A DNA stretch of 6,971 nt from Bacteroidota bacterium (GCA_023386395.1 JAEWJV010000555.1:1-6971); one strand, 5' to 3'; positions 1-6,757 are shown, counted from the stretch's first letter. Notes: generated by a model from the sequence alone, not told the origin. Made by a program: numbers and translations.

Positions 1-182
1 TTCATGGTGAAGCAACCAGCGTGGGCGGCCGCAACCAGTTCTTCGGGGGTAGTGCCCGCGCCTTCTTCAAACCTCGATTTATAAGAATACTGTGTATTGC
101 TTAAAATACCGCTTTGTGTAGTTACTGTGCCATTTCCTTCTTTTCCTGAACCGCTCCAAACGGCTGTTGCATGTCTTTTCAT
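1..182 (-). CDS. osmC: OsmC-family peroxiredoxin, N-terminal part (cut by window edge)
   Basis: Sixty complete codons read from an ATG at 182 down to the window edge; the rest of the gene, roughly 80 residues judging from the usual length of about 140, lies outside. The protein begins [13 protein letters not shown], continues with a [10 protein letters not shown] segment and an RFEEG segment (residues 37-41), and ends at the edge in [15 protein letters not shown]. This matches the start of OsmC, a dimeric cytoplasmic thiol peroxidase that reduces organic hydroperoxides. Cys57 in the HAGC motif aligns with the peroxidatic cysteine of E. coli OsmC; the resolving cysteine would be in the missing part. 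The conserved Arg37 and Glu39 near the active site are present. The gene is divergent from the CsaA-like gene, with 78 nt between the two starts. No Shine-Dalgarno sequence is evident. The family assignment is firm; the physiological substrate is inferred from the family. Confidence 0.93.
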   Translation of the reverse strand, partial: MKRHATAVWSGSGKEGNGTVTTQSGILSNTQYSYKSRFEEGAGTTPEELVAAAHAGCFTM

Positions 183-260
183 AAAGATTATTTTTTTGTT
201 ATTAATTTACGAACCAATTTATGGGTACAAATTATAAACAAAATTCACTAATAACAAAAT

Positions 261-590
261 ATGATAAGCTGGGATGATTTTGAGAAGATCGATATACGCT
301 GCGGAACTGTTACAGAAGTACATGATTTTCCAAGCGCAAGAAAGTCTGCATACCAGTTGACGATTGACTTTGGTGAACTGGGCATTAAAAAATCATCAGC
401 ACAAATAACACAGCATTATTCAAAAGAAAATTTAAAGGATAAGCAGGTTGTTGCCATTATAAATTTTCCTGTAAAACAAATAGCGAATTTCTTCAGTGAG
501 TGCCTGGTGCTGGGTGTGTATGATGAAAACAATGATGTTGTATTACTGCAGCCGGAGCGGAATGTAAGGAATGGGATGAAGGTGGGATAG
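261..590 (+). CDS. csaA: CsaA-like tRNA-binding domain protein
   Basis: This 109-residue protein is one OB-fold tRNA-binding domain of the kind found in B. subtilis CsaA, E. coli YgjH and the C-terminal part of methionyl-tRNA synthetase. The length is the usual CsaA length of about 110 residues. Recognisable blocks are the start MISWDDFEKIDIRCGTV, the DFPSARKSAY segment (22-31), IDFGELGIKKSSAQIT (35-50) and the signature NFPVKQIANFFSECLVLG (68-85). In B. subtilis CsaA is a homodimer that binds tRNA and has been described as a chaperone helping protein export; its precise role is unsettled. The ATG at 261 gives a start that matches the family, so no extension is needed. The gene stands first in a plus-strand row, 59 nt ahead of the methyltransferase gene, and may be co-transcribed with it. 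The stop is TAG. The role in this organism is inferred from the family only. Confidence 0.93.
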   Translation: MISWDDFEKIDIRCGTVTEVHDFPSARKSAYQLTIDFGELGIKKSSAQITQHYSKENLKDKQVVAIINFPVKQIANFFSECLVLGVYDENNDVVLLQPERNVRNGMKVG

Positions 591-604
591 AGAAACTGTG
601 CGCT

Positions 605-627
605 ACGGGCTGCAAGCTTTGAGCCGT
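605..627 (+). repeat. Imperfect palindrome between csaA and the MGMT gene
   Basis: The segment acgggct (605-611) pairs with agccgt (622-627), giving a 6-bp stem with one bulged G. The 10-nt loop contains an AAGCTT palindrome. It lies 15 nt past the csaA stop. No T-run follows, so it is a poor terminator. It could be a remnant of an intergenic repeat or simply chance. Confidence 0.35.
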
Positions 628-649
628 AAATTATGAACCATAAAGCCAA

Positions 650-1150
650 ATGGAAGAACTCTACTACACATATTATCAAAGTCCGATTGGCATGATAAAA
701 ATTGCGGGCACTGACCATTACATTGCTGAATTATCATTTATTGATAAGCCGGGGCAAATGAAACATGGCGAACCGGGCATAAGTGAAGTGATGCACCAGT
801 GCACAGAACAATTGATAGAGTTTTTTAGCGGCAAGCGAAAAGAATTTGATATTCCTGTTCATCAGCCTGGCACCTTTTTCCAGCAGAAAGTTTGGGGCGA
901 ACTCTTACAGATTCCTTACGGTAAAACCATTTCCTATCTTGAATTAAGCCGTCTTATAGGCGATGAAAAAGCTGTACGTGCTGTGGCAGCTACCAATGGC
1001 AAAAACAGGATTGGCATTATCATTCCCTGCCACCGTGTAATTGGCAGCGATAAAAGCCTGATTGGTTACGCAGGTGGTGTATGGAGAAAAAAATGGTTGC
1101 TGCAACATGAGTTTAAAATTTCCCACGGCATACAAACGCTGTTTGATTAA
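650..1150 (+). CDS. ogt: Methylated-DNA--protein-cysteine S-methyltransferase (MGMT/Ogt)
   Basis: A 166-residue suicide DNA-repair protein that transfers the alkyl group from O6-alkylguanine (and O4-alkylthymine) to its own cysteine, acting on DNA in the cytoplasm. The acceptor motif PCHRV is at residues 126-130, with Cys127 as the alkyl acceptor. Other matches to the family are the Arg110 of RAVAATNGKN (the arginine finger position), Asn119, Tyr140 of GYAGG, and Glu154 of LLQHE, which completes the Cys-His-Glu network. Residues 1-70 form the less conserved N-terminal ribonuclease-like domain. There is no Ada-type zinc or AraC domain, so this is the stand-alone Ogt/MGMT form rather than the Ada regulator. 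The start at 650 gives the expected length. The gene lies 59 nt after csaA and 93 nt before the lipoprotein gene. The symbol ogt is by family; Bacteroidota versions are often simply named MGMT. Confidence 0.96.
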   Translation: MEELYYTYYQSPIGMIKIAGTDHYIAELSFIDKPGQMKHGEPGISEVMHQCTEQLIEFFSGKRKEFDIPVHQPGTFFQQKVWGELLQIPYGKTISYLELSRLIGDEKAVRAVAATNGKNRIGIIIPCHRVIGSDKSLIGYAGGVWRKKWLLQHEFKISHGIQTLFD

Positions 1151-1195
1151 TATCGCTATGCTTATAATTTCTCTCTAAAATTTGTTATAACATTC

Positions 1196-1222
1196 CTTCA
1201 ACGATTGTTCTTCAACGATTGT
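1196..1222 (+). repeat. 13-bp tandem direct repeat in the leader of the lipoprotein gene
   Basis: The 13-mer cttcaacgattgt occurs at 1196-1208 and again at 1210-1222, one base apart (period 14). It ends 21 nt before the lipoprotein ATG. Both copies are exact. It may be a small local duplication, or paired operator half-sites for a regulator; the sequence alone does not decide. Confidence 0.6.
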
Positions 1223-1243
1223 CATTATTATTAAAGCTTAATC

Positions 1244-1639
1244 ATGAGAAAAACAATTTTCACAATGACCTTTGCTGTGTGCACTGCTGTAATTTCTTGT
1301 CATAAATCTGCTGACAATACCAACACTGACTGTGGCTGCAATACAGATTCAGTTAAAATTACCTTCATAAATCGGGAAGGGATTTTTAGATTCGATTCAG
1401 TAAGAAATGGATGGGGTATTACAATACAATTTCCTACTGATGACTCGTATGAATGCAAAATATGCAACACAAATTTTCCTGATGTAATAGCTATAACTGA
1501 TACACTTTCTAAAAAAGATAGTGTTCCAGTTATATTCAGTGGGAAGATAAAAATACCTTGTCCGGATGAAATAAAATTTTTTTACTTCCCCGAAAATCAA
1601 CCATTTGATATTACTATTGATTCACTTCATAAAAATTAA
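1244..1639 (+). CDS. Small hypothetical lipoprotein
   Basis: I do not recognise the family of this 131-residue protein. The N-terminus is a clear lipoprotein signal peptide: positive MRK, a hydrophobic stretch (residues 4-17) and a lipobox VISC with Cys19 as the lipidated residue. The mature protein is therefore predicted to sit in a membrane facing the periplasm or cell surface. The mature part begins with a Ser/Asp/Asn/Thr-rich linker containing CGC (Cys30, Cys32), followed by beta-strand-like segments, CKIC (Cys71, Cys74) and Cys106. Five cysteines besides the lipidated one suggest disulfides or a metal site, which is inference. The general pattern recalls small uncharacterised Bacteroidota lipoproteins, but no function can be given. 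The ATG at 1244 directly precedes the signal peptide and is the only sensible start. The stop is 27 nt from the stop of the convergent lactonase gene. Confidence 0.8.
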   Translation: MRKTIFTMTFAVCTAVISCHKSADNTNTDCGCNTDSVKITFINREGIFRFDSVRNGWGITIQFPTDDSYECKICNTNFPDVIAITDTLSKKDSVPVIFSGKIKIPCPDEIKFFYFPENQPFDITIDSLHKN

Positions 1640-1666
1640 TTATGAAAAAAGATAGTTAAACCCCTG

Positions 1667-2800
1667 CTAATTCACCGGCGTCATTACCAAACAAACCGGT
1701 TTCTGCACATCTATCTTAATATTGGTATCCTGCAGCAAGCCAAAGTTTTTATTGATAACAAATATCTGAACGGTATTGTTATTCTGGCTGGCAACTAATA
1801 AAAACCTTCCTGTGGGGTCAACCATCATGCCACGGGGGTTTGCGTTTACAGCCTGTGTACCGTTTTCCAGCAATGTACCGTCTGTTTGCACTTTATACAA
1901 AGCCACATTATTGGCTGCGCCACGGTTAGAAGTATATAAAAATTTACCGTTTGGTGAAATGGCGATCTCTGCACTGCCGCGGTCGTTTTTATCGCCTGCA
2001 GTTGTGGAGGCAATGGTTTGCTTTGGTGTGAACTTGCCATCTGCATAACCATACACAATAACATTACCGGCCAGTTCATTTATTAAGTATGCCGCTTTTC
2101 CATCGGGGCTGAACACCATATGCCTTGGCCCAAGACCATCATCTACGGTAACATAACCGGGATCGTTTGCAGGCGTAAGTACATCTTTTGCATCGGTACC
2201 ATTGAAGTTATATTGATAAACCCTGTCTGTTCCCAGGTCAGGAGAGAATACAAATTTTTGATCGGGCGAAAAAATAACCTGGTGCGGGTGCGGCATTTCC
2301 TGGCGGGTAACATTTACACCATAACCTTCATGGCCAAGCAGCTGCACATGTGGCTGCAATGAACCATCATCGTTTGTTTTAAACACTGTAATATTTCCAC
2401 CTGCATAATTAGCGGTAATAACATTCTTGCCTGATGCATCAATGCTTACATAGCAAGGTGCATAACCATCTGTAGGCTGCTTGTTTAAAAAAGTAAGCTG
2501 GCCGCTTTTTTTATCAAATGCAAAAGCACTAAGCTCACCGGGTTTATCGCCGCCGTTCTCGTTTACTGCATACACAAATTTTCCATCTTTTGTAACGCAT
2601 AACCACGATGGGTTTTGCACGCCGCTTGTTTTACTTACAAGCGTTGCCTCGCCTTTATTGGGATTGAATTTATACACATAAATACCGTCGTTAGCACCGC
2701 CATCTGTGTAAGTGCCAACAAATAAATATTGAATGGGATTTTGAGCATTAAGATTCAGCATAGCAAATGCAGTAATTAATATTAAAAATATTTTTTTCAT
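1667..2800 (-). CDS. Secreted lactonase, 6-phosphogluconolactonase (7-bladed beta-propeller) family
   Basis: With the start at 2800 this is a 377-residue protein with an N-terminal signal peptide (residues 1-19, cleavage likely after LNA) and then a seven-bladed beta-propeller of the lactonase family (PF10282 type; E. coli Pgl/YbhE is the best-known member). Blade motifs recur as SPDG/SPNG-type turns followed by hydrophobic strands. Family landmarks include HPHQVIFSPD (171-180), PDLGTDRVYQY (187-197), GLGPRHMVFSPDG (222-234), GSAEIAISPNGKFLYTSNRG (275-294) and NPRGMMVDPTGRFL (321-334). E. coli Pgl hydrolyses 6-phosphogluconolactone in the cytoplasm. The export signal here argues for another lactone or sugar-derived substrate in the periplasm, which is inference. 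An in-frame ATG at 2884 would add 28 residues ahead of the signal peptide and is rejected for that reason. It has its own likely promoter, because a strong terminator separates it from the upstream gene. Confidence 0.9.
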   Translation of the reverse strand: MKKIFLILITAFAMLNLNAQNPIQYLFVGTYTDGGANDGIYVYKFNPNKGEATLVSKTSGVQNPSWLCVTKDGKFVYAVNENGGDKPGELSAFAFDKKSGQLTFLNKQPTDGYAPCYVSIDASGKNVITANYAGGNITVFKTNDDGSLQPHVQLLGHEGYGVNVTRQEMPHPHQVIFSPDQKFVFSPDLGTDRVYQYNFNGTDAKDVLTPANDPGYVTVDDGLGPRHMVFSPDGKAAYLINELAGNVIVYGYADGKFTPKQTIASTTAGDKNDRGSAEIAISPNGKFLYTSNRGAANNVALYKVQTDGTLLENGTQAVNANPRGMMVDPTGRFLLVASQNNNTVQIFVINKNFGLLQDTNIKIDVQKPVCLVMTPVN

Positions 2801-2827
2801 ACAGTAACTATAAATTTTTAATAGTTG

Positions 2828-2835
2828 TAAATGTA
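2828..2835 (-). promoter_or_regulatory. Possible Bacteroidota -7 box for the lactonase gene
   Basis: On the minus strand this reads TACATTTA, one base away from the Bacteroidota -7 consensus TAnnTTTG. It lies 27 nt upstream of the lactonase ATG and downstream of the 2889-2922 terminator, where a promoter is needed. No clear -33 TTTG is seen at the proper distance, so support is weak. Confidence 0.25.
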
Positions 2836-2888
2836 AAAGAAGATTAGAAAATTGAGTTGTTAATTTAAGCATGAAAGTTATCAAAATA

Positions 2889-2922
2889 AAAGAGGTTGCC
2901 TTTAATTAAAGGCAACCTCTTT
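2889..2922 (-). terminator. Rho-independent terminator of the beta-helix/T9SS gene pair
   Basis: Positions 2891-2920 are a perfect 30-bp palindrome (arm agaggttgcctttaa), extended by two A-T pairs to 34 bp. Read on the minus strand, the GC-richer stem is followed by TTTTATTTTG, the expected U-tract. It lies 16 nt after the stop codon of the T9SS-domain gene. On the plus strand only a short T run follows, and no plus-strand gene ends nearby, so it is assigned to the minus strand. Confidence 0.9.
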
Positions 2923-2938
2923 CCACATCAGCATGCAT

Positions 2939-3943
2939 TTATTGTTTAATAAAAGCAGCAGATTGCGCTATTTCTCCATCAATTATTTTTATAAAATAAG
3001 TACCTGCAGCAAGCTTGTTTACACTTATCTTATTGGCAAACCCTGGTTTGATTATACCCTGGAATACCTGTTTCCCATTTTCAGTAAAAATTTGTATTAC
3101 AACCGATTCTTTTTTAGATTGATAACTAATATTAATAAAATCCCGTGCAGGATTAGGATATATTTTTAACTGATGATCATCTTCAATTAAAACGTTGGCA
3201 GTAGCAGCATGACCAAGCAGCTTTTGTATACTGAATGCGGCAATTTTTGTGGTTGACCATTTGCCATTATCATCTTTAACTCTTACAAACAAACTATCAG
3301 ATCCTGCAGGTATTTCGCTATACAATATTTTAAATTTGAAAGTACTGTCCTGAGAAACTGTTGCAAAAGTTTTGACTGTTGTTTTACCAAAACCCTTATC
3401 ATTCTTAAACAGGTATTCCACTGCAATTACATGAACAGTATCTGGAGTTTTAATAACTTCAATACTTTGACTGTTAGTGCTGCTCCACTTACCATAATTA
3501 TCTTTAAACCGTGTGTACAATTTGTGATAGCCTGCTGCCAGTGAAGCTGTTGCTGCTATAAAGCTTTTTACGATTGAGGTATCGTTGTTATCCACAGCTA
3601 CCTGTTTGCCCTTTCCAAATCCGGGGTCTTTATCAAAAAAATACTCGCCGCCCATAATTACAGCCTCTATGTTGGCTGCCAATACCTCTACGTTGCTGCT
3701 GTTTATAATGCTCCATTTTCCGTTAGTGTCTTTCATGCGTATATACAACTTATGCATACCCGGCTTTAACGATGTAGTTACAATATTTAAAGAATAACTG
3801 CTATCAGGTGCAACAGCAACATTAAGTTTTGTATTCAGTCCAACACCTTTGTCTTTATCAAAAAAGTATTCTGCCTGTTTAAGGCTTTGTGCATTTAAAA
3901 GCAAAGCACAGGCCATACAAAACATCGTTAGCAATGTTTTCAT
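2939..3943 (-). CDS. Triple-repeat secreted protein with T9SS type A sorting domain
   Basis: A 334-residue secreted protein. Residues 1-19 are a signal peptide (LLLNAQ cleavage region). Three homologous repeats follow, at about 24-87, 99-163 and 175-239. Each begins with an EYFFDKDxGxG-type segment and ends with a LYxRxKDxxGKWS block, about 75 residues apart. Residues 259-334 form a type IX secretion C-terminal sorting domain: LKIYPNPARDFINI at its start, a central IFTENGKQVF strand, and a LAAGTYFIKI block near the end. Such domains direct passage through the outer membrane by the T9SS and usually attachment to the cell surface. I do not know the function of the repeats; the aspartate-rich FDKDxG segments might bind calcium, which is inference. 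The gene starts 22 nt after the stop of the beta-helix gene with no terminator between, and ends at a strong hairpin. It is very likely the second gene of a two-gene operon. Confidence 0.9.
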   Translation of the reverse strand: MKTLLTMFCMACALLLNAQSLKQAEYFFDKDKGVGLNTKLNVAVAPDSSYSLNIVTTSLKPGMHKLYIRMKDTNGKWSIINSSNVEVLAANIEAVIMGGEYFFDKDPGFGKGKQVAVDNNDTSIVKSFIAATASLAAGYHKLYTRFKDNYGKWSSTNSQSIEVIKTPDTVHVIAVEYLFKNDKGFGKTTVKTFATVSQDSTFKFKILYSEIPAGSDSLFVRVKDDNGKWSTTKIAAFSIQKLLGHAATANVLIEDDHQLKIYPNPARDFINISYQSKKESVVIQIFTENGKQVFQGIIKPGFANKISVNKLAAGTYFIKIIDGEIAQSAAFIKQ

Positions 3944-3965
3944 AATCGTGTTTTTAGATCGATGA

Positions 3966-5072
3966 TTATTTGATTGTCCTGGCGCTTATAGTTACAGATA
4001 AACCTGAAGACTGCGTGGCAACACCGGATGTGGTGAGTTTATATATTACCGGGATATTAGCTAATCCTGAAAGCGTATAACGGTTTTGAGCTACAGCGCC
4101 GCCAAATGCACCACGATCTGTTCCGTCTGAACCATTTTTACTGCCCTGTGAATTGGTTTTAAGCTGGTATTTGCCATCGCTTGTTCCCGGAGCAATGAAT
4201 AATGCTGTCATATCAGCAATAACTTTATTGTTATTGGTAGTTCCGAACTGCGTTGATAAGGTGCCAATATTATAAGTTAGTTTTTCTTTATTACCACCAT
4301 TTATATTCACAGAGGCATTGGTTGTTTTCAAAATATTATTGCTAAATTCTGAAGTAGTAAACTGAAGCTGCAGGTTAGGACTTGCATTTACAGGCCCGTC
4401 GAAAACATTGTTCCTGCATTGTTTTACAGGCCAGGCATTCCAGTTAAGTGTTTTTTGGCAAATATTGTTGTTGAATATAATGCCGGTTGGTGCAATAAAA
4501 CTTGAATAACCATTGGTATAAAAAGCATTGGTTGCAGATATGTTTGAAAAGAAATTCTGAAGGATATATACATCTGTTAATTCTGTAGCGAATTGAACAC
4601 CTCTTTCAATGCGGCAACGCTTAACGGTAATACCGTTTGCATTAACGTAAACTTTCCCATCGGAGGCATAACCATTAACCACAATATTTAATCCTATAAC
4701 GGAAGAACCCTGAACATTTAAAGTTAACTGGCTAACCTTTGCTTCGAGTGCATCATTTGTAACCTTTGGGTTTTCTGTGAGAAAATAGCCTGCACCTATA
4801 ATAGCCAACTTTTTTGTAATGGTTGCGCTTGCATATACAGTAGTTGAACCTTCAACATAAAGCGTATCGTTGTTTGCAACAGCCGCCCAGCTTACAGCCT
4901 GGTTTATCTGGCTAAATACAGGATAGGTGGATGTGCCGCCCAGGTTATCACCATATATACTTGTACCATTATAATTGGATTTATTATTTACCCGCCAGAT
5001 TTTTGCATTGGCAGTATGAACATTCAGCAACAGAATAGTAGCTGACATAATTAGAAAGTAAATCTTTTTCAT
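3966..5072 (-). CDS. Secreted right-handed beta-helix (pectate-lyase-like fold) protein
   Basis: A 368-residue protein when started at 5072, directly before the signal peptide MKKIYFLIMSATILLLNV (residues 1-23, cleavage after ANA). An in-frame ATG at 5114 would add 14 residues in front of the signal peptide and is rejected. The mature protein begins KIWRVNN and has a PVFSQINQAVSWAAVANNDTLYV region (51-73), the usual opening of parallel beta-helix proteins in which a set of positions is laid out. Short strand-and-Asn-turn repeats follow, for example NGITVKRCRIE (146-156), IIFNNNI (198-204), CRNNVFDG (219-226) and EFSNNIL (242-248). Near the end comes TDRGAFGG (318-325), then a C-terminal segment LSGLANIPVIYKL (334-346). 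No T9SS sorting domain is visible. No catalytic residues could be assigned, so polysaccharide lyase activity is not claimed. It is probably co-transcribed with the downstream T9SS-domain gene. Confidence 0.82.
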   Translation of the reverse strand: MKKIYFLIMSATILLLNVHTANAKIWRVNNKSNYNGTSIYGDNLGGTSTYPVFSQINQAVSWAAVANNDTLYVEGSTTVYASATITKKLAIIGAGYFLTENPKVTNDALEAKVSQLTLNVQGSSVIGLNIVVNGYASDGKVYVNANGITVKRCRIERGVQFATELTDVYILQNFFSNISATNAFYTNGYSSFIAPTGIIFNNNICQKTLNWNAWPVKQCRNNVFDGPVNASPNLQLQFTTSEFSNNILKTTNASVNINGGNKEKLTYNIGTLSTQFGTTNNNKVIADMTALFIAPGTSDGKYQLKTNSQGSKNGSDGTDRGAFGGAVAQNRYTLSGLANIPVIYKLTTSGVATQSSGLSVTISARTIK

Positions 5073-5338
5073 GATTTCATGATTTAGTTTTTTAATAAGC
5101 AAATAGCCGGTCAACCCTGGTTTCTTTATTGGTAAAACAACAAGCGTTTTACATTCGAAACCATGTTGTATTACGGTTTTCAGTATAAATTGACGACTTT
5201 AAAAACCCTGGAAAAAGCAACAGTTATTATTTGCAGCGTATGGTTTATTATTTGCTGCAAACACAATGAAAGCTGAAATAATGCAGCAAAAATTACCAAG
5301 TTAATATTAGTTGAAGGAGAACCAAAGAAGATTAAAAC
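5073..5338. other. Intergenic region between the Mur ligase and beta-helix genes
   Basis: This is the longest gene-free stretch (266 nt) and must hold the promoter of the minus-strand beta-helix operon. A 15-bp imperfect direct repeat (13 of 15 identical) lies at 5223-5237 and 5244-5258. An 8-bp perfect inverted repeat tttgcagc/gctgcaaa lies at 5230-5237 and 5254-5261 with a 16-nt loop. There is no T-run to make this a terminator. No clear TAnnTTTG box was found, and no RNA gene is apparent. Confidence 0.5.
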
Positions 5339-6715
5339 TTAAATATTATCCCATACATAGTGGGCAAACTTTTCAAGTGAAGGGTCTCTTGCACCCATGA
5401 GCAATACAACGCAGTTATCCGTTAAATGCGATTGGACAGCAGCCGGAAAATCGTTTCTGTTTTCATTAAAAAAAGCATTCTTATGCAGCGTCTTTATATC
5501 ATTAATCAAATCATTCGCTGAAATATCTTTTACAGTTGTGCCACCTGCATAAAAAATTTCACTCATCCATATTTCATCCTGCGGGCGTAAAGCTGCAGCA
5601 ATTTCTTTTACATAATCTTCGCGTAAAAATTTTGTTGGTGTATAACCATGCGGCTGAAACCAGGCAATCAGTTTTTCAGCAACCGGCTGGCAGGCCTTAA
5701 TGCTGGCAGCGCATTTGGCAGGGTTATGCGCATAATCATCCACCAGCCAAATGCCTTTTTTATTACCAATAACCTGGTGGCGGCGATAGATGCCTTCATA
5801 ATGCTGCAAGGCCTGAGCGCAAACATTTAAATTAACACCGATAATATTAGCGGCAGCAATTGCAGCCAATGCATTTTCTGCATTATGCTTTCCGAGCACA
5901 TGCATCTTGAATGATATCTTTTCAATCTCAAAATTTATTTCAAACCCATGCTGCTGAAAATTTTTTGCAGTATAACCTGCCTCTACTTTTTCATCGGCGG
6001 AAAAATCATGCGCTATGTTTTGAGACAGTTCCGCAGCAAGTTTATTGTTGCGGTTAGCAATAAACGTTTTGCTGTTGTTTTTAAACTGTGCAAATAGTTT
6101 TATAAGCTCAGGATAATCTTTGTGATCTTTATCAACGTTCAATAATATCCCGATTGAAGGATGATATTGAACAATGCTGCCATCGCTTTCATCGGCTTCT
6201 ATTATAAGCCATTCGCCATTACCTGCTTTTGCATTGCCTATCTTGCCCTGCTTTATTAAACGCGTTAAACCTGCACCGCTTATAAGGCCGGGTTGCAAGC
6301 CTGCATATTCAAGTATTTCAAACAGCATGGCCACTGTTGTGCTCTTGCCGGATGTGCCGCCTACCGCGATTGTTTTTTTGGTTTGTGTAATAAGCGCCAG
6401 TAATTCGCTGCGCTTTATAATGGGTATATTCAGCTGTTTCGCTTTCTGCACTTCCGGTACGGTATCTTCAACGGCTGCTGAAACCACAACAAGCTGCACA
6501 TCGCCGTTTATTCCCTCACCATTCTGAAGAAAACAGCTTATGCCTTCTGCTTCCAATTTGTTTTTTGTTTCATTGAATTCACCCGGCTTAAAATAGCGGT
6601 CGCTGCCGCTCACATTTTTATGGATGGATTTTAAATATTGGGCAAGCGCACTCATTCCAGTGCCTGCAATGCCTATAAAGAAAACGTTCTGAAAATTGTT
6701 TACGGAAGTAATCAT
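5339..6715 (-). CDS. MurC-like Mur ligase family protein
   Basis: A 458-residue, full-length three-domain Mur ligase. The N-terminal Rossmann-type domain starts with VFFIGIAGTGMSALAQYL (11-28) and GSD (37-39), as in UDP-N-acetylmuramate--L-alanine ligase. The central ATPase domain has the P-loop GGTSGKST (119-126, Lys124), EADESD (173-178) and NVDKDHKD (193-200), followed by GKHNAENALAA (275-285). The C-terminal domain has DDYAHNPAK (326-334), FQPHGYTPT (353-361) and GARDPS (441-446). MurC adds L-alanine to UDP-MurNAc in the cytoplasm using ATP. Several motifs differ from textbook MurC: the P-loop has Ser where GTHGKT has His, and FQPHRY becomes FQPHGY. The gene also stands alone rather than in a division/cell-wall cluster. 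It may therefore be a MurC paralogue with another amino-acid or sugar substrate. It does not look like Mpl by its N-terminal sequence. Family assignment is secure; the substrate is not. Confidence 0.88.
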   Translation of the reverse strand: MITSVNNFQNVFFIGIAGTGMSALAQYLKSIHKNVSGSDRYFKPGEFNETKNKLEAEGISCFLQNGEGINGDVQLVVVSAAVEDTVPEVQKAKQLNIPIIKRSELLALITQTKKTIAVGGTSGKSTTVAMLFEILEYAGLQPGLISGAGLTRLIKQGKIGNAKAGNGEWLIIEADESDGSIVQYHPSIGILLNVDKDHKDYPELIKLFAQFKNNSKTFIANRNNKLAAELSQNIAHDFSADEKVEAGYTAKNFQQHGFEINFEIEKISFKMHVLGKHNAENALAAIAAANIIGVNLNVCAQALQHYEGIYRRHQVIGNKKGIWLVDDYAHNPAKCAASIKACQPVAEKLIAWFQPHGYTPTKFLREDYVKEIAAALRPQDEIWMSEIFYAGGTTVKDISANDLINDIKTLHKNAFFNENRNDFPAAVQSHLTDNCVVLLMGARDPSLEKFAHYVWDNI

Positions 6716-6757
6716 AAATTATTTAACGAAAGCAATATAGCAAGAAAGCGGATGTAT

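Noticed and set aside
183..260. Promoter boxes between osmC and csaA
   Set aside because: A divergent promoter must be here, but no TAnnTTTG box with a proper -33 element could be placed; near matches such as TAAATTGG on the minus strand are too weak to list.
416..718. 100-codon minus-strand open frame across csaA and the start of the MGMT gene
   Set aside because: It is antisense to two clearly conserved genes and shows no family features.
2801..2884. Longer lactonase start at 2884
   Set aside because: It would put 28 residues, with no recognisable signal, in front of a textbook signal peptide beginning at 2800, and it would start almost inside the terminator of the preceding operon.
5069..5080. 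Three-codon upstream ORF (MKS then stop) overlapping the beta-helix start as ATGA
   Set aside because: It arises from a short atgaaatcatga duplication; three codons with no further support are most simply chance.
5073..5114. Longer beta-helix protein start at 5114
   Set aside because: It adds 14 residues ahead of the signal peptide that starts at 5072; secreted Bacteroidota proteins normally begin at the MKK.
6174..6527. 117-codon plus-strand open frame inside the Mur ligase gene
   Set aside because: It lies wholly antisense to a well-conserved Mur ligase and its translation has no recognisable domain; the open frame follows from the codon use of the real gene.
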